A DNA stretch of 64,000 bases, taken from assembly GCF_002355475.1 (NCBI RefSeq), contig NZ_AP014862.1, positions 3,162,001 through 3,226,000 of the forward strand, given 5' to 3'. A model generated the notes under the pieces. It made no database searches. It was not told the DNA's origin and saw only the letters and a program-made list of their open reading frames with translations. This document shows positions 60,311 to 64,000 of the stretch, piece by piece. Origin of the DNA: Pseudomonas furukawaii (GTDB lineage Bacteria > Pseudomonadota > Gammaproteobacteria > Pseudomonadales > Pseudomonadaceae). Position 1 is the first letter of the stretch. Each line of letters begins with the position of its first letter. Position numbers and translations under genes: made by a program.

Positions 60311-61255
60311 CTACCCCGCCGTACAGGTTGGTGACCGATACGGCTGCTGGGTCTTCATGAGGGCGAAGGCAATTCGAGCCAGTTTCCGTGCCAGGATGGT
60401 CAGGGCTTCGGTCTTTTTCAGACCACGCTCCAGGTAGCCCAGATAGAGCTTCTGCCAAGCTTTGGTGCGACTGGCGGCCATGGCGGCATTGTGTAGCAGC
60501 CGCCGGACCTCCGGATCGCCCTGTTTGCTCAACTTGCGGCGTCCGCTGTAGCGCCCCGATTCCTTCGCGCGCACATCCAGGCCCAGGAAGGCGATGAAGG
60601 CGTCGCTGTTGCGGAAGGGGCCACGCTGAAAGGCCATGTTCAGGGCTGCTGCGGTTAGCGGGCCGATGCCTTCAATGGCCCGGCAACGCTTGGCCTGCTC
60701 GGCCAGGCCAGCGTCCTTCAGGGCCTGGGCAATGTCCTGATCGAGGCGCTGCTCCAGGCGCTTGAGGGAGCTGAGCGCCGCTTTCATCGACACCTTGAAC
60801 TGGGTGTCATGGCCAAAGCTCTGGCGCAGCGCCGTGGCACTGCGGATCAGCGTCGCCCGGCGTCGCAGCAGGCTTTGCAGCAGCCGGTAAGCCTTGCCGG
60901 CGGGTTGCCAGACCCGCAGTTGGGCCTGTTCGTGGGCCAGATAACGGGCCAGTAGACGGGCATCGCTGGCGTCGGTCTTGATGCGGCCACCGATGCCCTT
61001 GCGGTAATTGCTCAGGCGATAGCCATCAATGACATAGAGGCGATGACCACGCGCATGGGCCAGGTCGACCAGCTGCACGTGATAGGTGCTGGTGGCTTCC
61101 ACTGCCAAGGCACAGTCGCCGGGGAGCGTCTTCAGCCAGGCGCGGATGCTGCGGGCGTCATTGTCCAGGGTGCAGTACTGGTCCAGGTCGGCGCGATACA
61201 GGCTCAGGCTGTCCTTGGCCACGTCGATGCCGATGATGGGGGATTGGGTTGTCAT
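60311..61255 (-). CDS. IS110-family transposase
   Basis: A 314-residue DEDD recombinase, intact. Acidic residues are in IIGIDVAKDSL (D10), AVEATSTYHVQL and KTDASDARLLARYL. The transposase_20 domain shows IEGIGPLTAAALNMA, and the Ser region is SGRYSGRRKLSKQGDPEVRRLLHNAAM. It is clearly different from the transposase at 11193 (shorter, little direct similarity), so the two elements arrived independently. Start ATG at 61255. Confidence 0.93.
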   Translation of the reverse strand: MTTQSPIIGIDVAKDSLSLYRADLDQYCTLDNDARSIRAWLKTLPGDCALAVEATSTYHVQLVDLAHARGHRLYVIDGYRLSNYRKGIGGRIKTDASDARLLARYLAHEQAQLRVWQPAGKAYRLLQSLLRRRATLIRSATALRQSFGHDTQFKVSMKAALSSLKRLEQRLDQDIAQALKDAGLAEQAKRCRAIEGIGPLTAAALNMAFQRGPFRNSDAFIAFLGLDVRAKESGRYSGRRKLSKQGDPEVRRLLHNAAMAASRTKAWQKLYLGYLERGLKKTEALTILARKLARIAFALMKTQQPYRSPTCTAG

Positions 61256-61284
61256 GTGCGATTCCGGCCGACAAGATGAATGAG

Positions 61285-61449
61285 TCTGTCGGGGGGCTCA
61301 CCTGTGCGCAGGCTTGCAGATATGGTCGATCTCGAGCGGCTACTCGAGTCGATGGATTCCTTATCGGCGCTTGTCGTGAGCCAGGAGTGGGGGAGTTCTC
61401 CTACCGTCTGTCTTGCAGAAGCGAGCTCAGTCCCTCCACCCCCGACAGA
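61285..61449 (-). ncRNA. candidate bridge RNA region of the IS110 element
   Basis: Non-coding DNA upstream of the transposase, bounded by an 11-bp inverted repeat (TCTGTCGGGGG at 61285-61295 and its complement at 61439-61449). An internal stem CTCGAGCGGCTACTCGAG lies near 61335-61352. The minus-strand RNA would contain GTAGGAG (61404-61398), identical to the REP sequence at the insertion junction and thus able to pair with its other strand. Position and size fit a bridge RNA; the RNA is inferred. Confidence 0.45.
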
Positions 61450-61468
61450 CCCACCTTACGACATACAA

Positions 61469-61580
61469 GCGAGCTCGCTCGCGAACCAGCCGCCCGCATC
61501 GTTCGCCGGCGAGCCGGCACCTACGGACGTGCCCCCATGAGCGAACCTGCTCGCGAAGCGGCTTCGCTTCGCGAGCCCCG
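61469..61580. repeat. REP sequences right of the IS
   Basis: GCGAGCTCGCTCGCGAAC continues the REP split by the element, then CGCCGGCGAGCCGGCACCTACG and GAACCTGCTCGCGAAGC follow up to the MFS gene stop. Confidence 0.8.
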
Positions 61581-61582
61581 GA

Positions 61583-62929
61583 TCAGCTGGCCGTAGAGGG
61601 GATCGACCGCCCGACGTGCGGAGCGCCCTGCCCCGGCCGGTGCCGGAGGAACACCAGGATCGCCAGGGCGCCGACCACGCCCGGCGCGGCGAAGGCGAGG
61701 AAGCTCGCCTGCAGCGGGAGTTGCGCGGCATGCAGGGCACCACCCAGCAGCGGGCCGATGATGGCGCCGATGCGACCCACGCCCATGGCCCAGCCGAGGC
61801 CCGTGGAGCGGATATGCGCCGGGTAGAACTGCACCGTGCAGGCATTGGCGAGGATCTGGGTGCCGATGGTGCAGGCGCCGGCGATACCGATGAGCCCATA
61901 GAGCACCGGCAACGGGGATTTCAATGCCAGCAGCGCCAGGGACAGGGCACCGGTGGCGAAGAAGCCCAGCAGCACCCGGCCGAGGCCGATGCGGTCACCC
62001 AGCCAGCCGCCTCCGATGGCGCCGAAGATGGCCCCGAAGTTCAGCACCAGCAGGAACGCAAGGCTGGAGTTCAGGCCGTAGCCGGCGGCGGTCATCAGCT
62101 TCGGCAGCCAGGAGCCCAGGGCGTAGACCATCAGCAGGCAGCAGAAGAAGGCCAGCCAGAGCATCAGGGTGTTGAGGGTGCGACCGTCGTGGAACAACTG
62201 GGAAATCGCCACCTTGCTCCCCTGCCCCTGGGCCGCCACCAGGCGATCCTCCGGCATCAGGTCGTGATCCGGCAGCGCACGCTGGAGCAGGCCGCGGGCC
62301 CGCGCCTGGTCCCCCCTGCGCAGCAGGAAGTTGATGGACTCCGGCAACTGACGCACCAGCAGGGGCAGCACCAGCAGCGGCACCACCGCCACGAAGAACA
62401 CCGACTGCCAGCCCCAGGTGGGCATCAGCGCCATGCCGAGCCCGGCCGACAGCATGCCGCCCACCGAGTAGCCGCTGAACATGATGGCCACCAGGGTGCT
62501 GCGGATCTTCTTCGGCGCGTACTCGTTCATCAGCGCCACCACATTGGGCATGACGCCGCCGATCCCCAGTCCGGCGATGAAGCGGCAGGCCGCGAACTCT
62601 TCGGGGCTGCGGGCGAAGCCGTTGATGACGGTGAAGCCGCTGAAGAGGATCACGCAGGTCATGATGGTGCGGCGGCGGCCGATGCGGTCCGACAGCGGAC
62701 CGAAGAACAGCGCGCCCAGCATCATCCCCACCAGGGCGCAGCTGCCGAGCAGACCGGCCTCCAGGGCGCTGAGGTTCCAGGCCTGCATCAGCGCCGGCAA
62801 TACCACGCCGTAGATGACCAGGTCGTAGCCGTCGAAAATGATGATCAGCGCGCACCAGAACAGCACGCGCCCATGGAAGGCATTGAAGCGGGCCCCGTCC
62901 AGCAGGGCGGAAACGTCGATATCACGCAT
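61583..62929 (-). CDS. MFS transporter, aromatic acid:H+ symporter type
   Basis: A 448-residue major facilitator protein with twelve hydrophobic segments. Features of the AAHS branch (PcaK, BenK) are FDGYDLVIYGVVLPALMQAWNLS near residue 33, GPLSDRIGRRRTIM near 77, and RFIAGLGIGGVMPNVVALMNEYAPKKIRSTLVAIMFSGYSVGGML at about 115-160. It probably imports an aromatic acid; the salicylate-hydroxylase-like gene upstream on the same strand (73 bp away) suggests salicylate or a related hydroxybenzoate. Confidence 0.9.
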   Translation of the reverse strand: MRDIDVSALLDGARFNAFHGRVLFWCALIIIFDGYDLVIYGVVLPALMQAWNLSALEAGLLGSCALVGMMLGALFFGPLSDRIGRRRTIMTCVILFSGFTVINGFARSPEEFAACRFIAGLGIGGVMPNVVALMNEYAPKKIRSTLVAIMFSGYSVGGMLSAGLGMALMPTWGWQSVFFVAVVPLLVLPLLVRQLPESINFLLRRGDQARARGLLQRALPDHDLMPEDRLVAAQGQGSKVAISQLFHDGRTLNTLMLWLAFFCCLLMVYALGSWLPKLMTAAGYGLNSSLAFLLVLNFGAIFGAIGGGWLGDRIGLGRVLLGFFATGALSLALLALKSPLPVLYGLIGIAGACTIGTQILANACTVQFYPAHIRSTGLGWAMGVGRIGAIIGPLLGGALHAAQLPLQASFLAFAAPGVVGALAILVFLRHRPGQGAPHVGRSIPSTAS

Positions 62930-63002
62930 GGCTTGGCTCTTCTTGTCGTTGTTATAGAGCCGGAGGCGGCATCGGGGCCGCCTTCCGGTGAGGGCGTCGG
63001 GG

Positions 63003-64000
63003 TCAGGCGCAGTGGCTCAGCGCCTCCCAACCCAGTCGGCGCCGGGCATCGGCCAGGTCGGCCTCCAGGTCGTGGTTCCACAGCCAGTCGAAGCGGCTGG
63101 CCAGGGTGGCGCCCAGGGCCTGTTCGTCGTTGCCGACCTGCGGGTCCCGCAATTCGTAAAGCTCGCCGGCCTCCCAGGAGGTGCGCTGCACCCGGCAGGC
63201 ACGGGGACGACGGAGCGCGTCATAGGCCGCCAGCAGCGCCTCCGGCGCGGCATCCCGCGCGCGCGGATCACCCAGCAGGCGTGCCAGGAACCAGGCATCT
63301 TCAAGGCCCTGCCCGGCACCCGCGCCTTGGTGCGGCAACATGGCGTGGGCGGCATCGCCGATCAGCGCGACGCGGCCGTGGACGTAGCCCGGTAGCTCGG
63401 CCAGGTCGTGGAGCGCCCAGTGGGTGGGCGCCGGAATGCATTCCAGCAACACCCGCGCGGCGTCGCCCCAGCCGGCGAAGGCGTCGAGCATTTCCCGCTG
63501 GCTGGCCTCGCGCACCCAGGGCGCGTCCGCCGGCCACTGCGGATCGGGCCGGCTGCGGTCGGAGATGAAGGCCACCACATTGATGACGCGGCCCTGCTTC
63601 ACCGGGAAGGTGAGGATGTGGCCGTCCAGCCCGAGGTACATCTGCGGCACGTCCACCAGGTGCTCGTCCACCCCGGCGGCGCGGTAGGCCTCGCGCAGGC
63701 GCAGGCTGTCGATCATGCCCCGGTAGGCACAGGTGCCGGTGAAGCGCGGTGCGGCAGGCGCCGCGCCGATGCCTTCCAGCACATGGTTGCGCAGGGCCGA
63801 CTTGATGCCGTCGGCGGCGATCAGCAGGTCGCCCCGGTAGTCGCTGCCATCGGTGAAGCGCACGCGCACTCCGGCGCCCTCCTGCTCCACGGCGACCGCG
63901 CGCTTGTTGAAGCGGGCCACGCCCTCGGGCAGGCGGCTGGCCAGCACATCGAGGAAGTCGGCGCGGTGCACCGAGGACTGGCCCACGCCGGGCGCCACGC
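63003..64000 (-). CDS. FAD-dependent aromatic monooxygenase (salicylate hydroxylase-like), 5' end outside
   Basis: The C-terminal 331 residues of a group A flavoprotein monooxygenase; the N-terminal FAD Rossmann motif lies beyond the window. Visible are the DG motif LLIAADGIKSALRNHV and the GD motif VALIGDAAHAMLPHQGAGAGQGLEDAWFLARLL. The pattern resembles salicylate 1-monooxygenase (NahG/SalA), which converts salicylate to catechol; 3- or 6-hydroxybenzoate or hydroxynicotinate hydroxylases are alternatives. It is probably co-transcribed with the AAHS transporter that follows. Confidence 0.82.
   Translation of the reverse strand, partial: VAPGVGQSSVHRADFLDVLASRLPEGVARFNKRAVAVEQEGAGVRVRFTDGSDYRGDLLIAADGIKSALRNHVLEGIGAAPAAPRFTGTCAYRGMIDSLRLREAYRAAGVDEHLVDVPQMYLGLDGHILTFPVKQGRVINVVAFISDRSRPDPQWPADAPWVREASQREMLDAFAGWGDAARVLLECIPAPTHWALHDLAELPGYVHGRVALIGDAAHAMLPHQGAGAGQGLEDAWFLARLLGDPRARDAAPEALLAAYDALRRPRACRVQRTSWEAGELYELRDPQVGNDEQALGATLASRFDWLWNHDLEADLADARRRLGWEALSHCA

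Larger units (their letters stand above)
60302..61468 (-). mobile_element. IS110-family element (IS110 group) in a REP
   Basis: About 1.17 kb lies between GTAGGAG (60295-60301) and GCGAGCTCGCTCGCGAA (61469 on), which together restore a REP. The transposase stop is ten bases from one end, while the other end has about 210 bp of non-coding DNA before the transposase start. This matches the IS110 group, whose bridge RNA comes from the transposase-upstream end. No terminal inverted repeats are seen, as expected. Confidence 0.82.

Noticed and set aside
54971-61468. Prophage or integrative element around the Bro-N and type VI effector genes
   Set aside because: No integrase, tRNA gene, att duplication or phage structural genes were seen; only an IS and REPs border the region.

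Overview
The window is GC-rich chromosomal DNA from a pseudomonad (Pseudomonas sensu lato). Supporting signs are the many REP elements of the GTAGGAGC-CGGC-TGCCGGCGAA type, dense gene packing with overlapping starts and stops, and gene families such as AmaA/AmaB/HglS, LldE-type lactate oxidation proteins, MqsRA and a DUF2235/PAAR type VI effector. I saw no tRNA, rRNA or CRISPR array, and I cannot name the species.

Layout. 1-4441: end of an unknown gene, a Tat-exported multicopper oxidase with a SCO-type copper protein, and a secreted protein made of thirteen copies of an AEGGSDR repeat. 4732-9753 (minus): a COG0523 GTPase, a YtcJ-like amidohydrolase, a YjiH-type membrane protein and a class II aldolase form an operon divergent from a LysR gene. 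11098-12592: an IS110/IS1111-type element inside a REP cluster. 12658-20132: an amidinotransferase-like protein, a LuxR regulator, lutABC-like lactate oxidation genes, a LacI regulator and a TPP-dependent decarboxylase/acetolactate-synthase-like enzyme; two copies of one 16-bp palindrome link the last genes. 20347-22338: ilvA behind a complete leader-peptide attenuator. 22497-28180: mltA, a diguanylate cyclase, kup and a DUF1624 membrane protein. 28306-29082: mqsRA.

29120-35754 is the most striking block. A DsbD/TlpA-like thiol-redox protein, a two-component system, a DoxX protein (HvfX), and HvfC, HvfB (DUF692/MNIO) and HvfA genes together look like a copper-binding RiPP system. The HvfA precursor carries five EGKCG motifs fused to an EF-hand pair. 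Direct repeats of GGATAC with 10-11 bp period occur in front of each transcription unit and suggest one response-regulator regulon.

36045-48903 carries what looks like the entire pipecolate/D-lysine route to 2-oxoglutarate: amaA, an NhaC-type transporter, amaB, a LysR regulator, amaC, a YdiJ-type D-2-hydroxyglutarate dehydrogenase and hglS. A TCATTCC-N5-GGAATGA palindrome stands before amaB/lysR and again before hglS. A ten-unit array of 121-bp repeats lies between ydiJ and hglS, and the ydiJ reading frame runs into it.

49019-52584 is an ApbE / PepSY-flavoreductase / DUF2271 flavinylation operon behind a TTAAG-N6-TTAAG box. 52941-55441 holds a hydrolase, a LysR gene and a Bro-N protein. 55931-59948 holds a DUF3015 protein and a PAAR-DUF2235 (Tle1-like) type VI effector with two tandem DUF2931 lipoproteins, probably immunity proteins, with a duplicated effector tail between them. 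60302-61468 is a second, unrelated IS110-family element, also in a REP. The window ends with an aromatic-acid MFS transporter and a salicylate-hydroxylase-like monooxygenase cut by the window edge.
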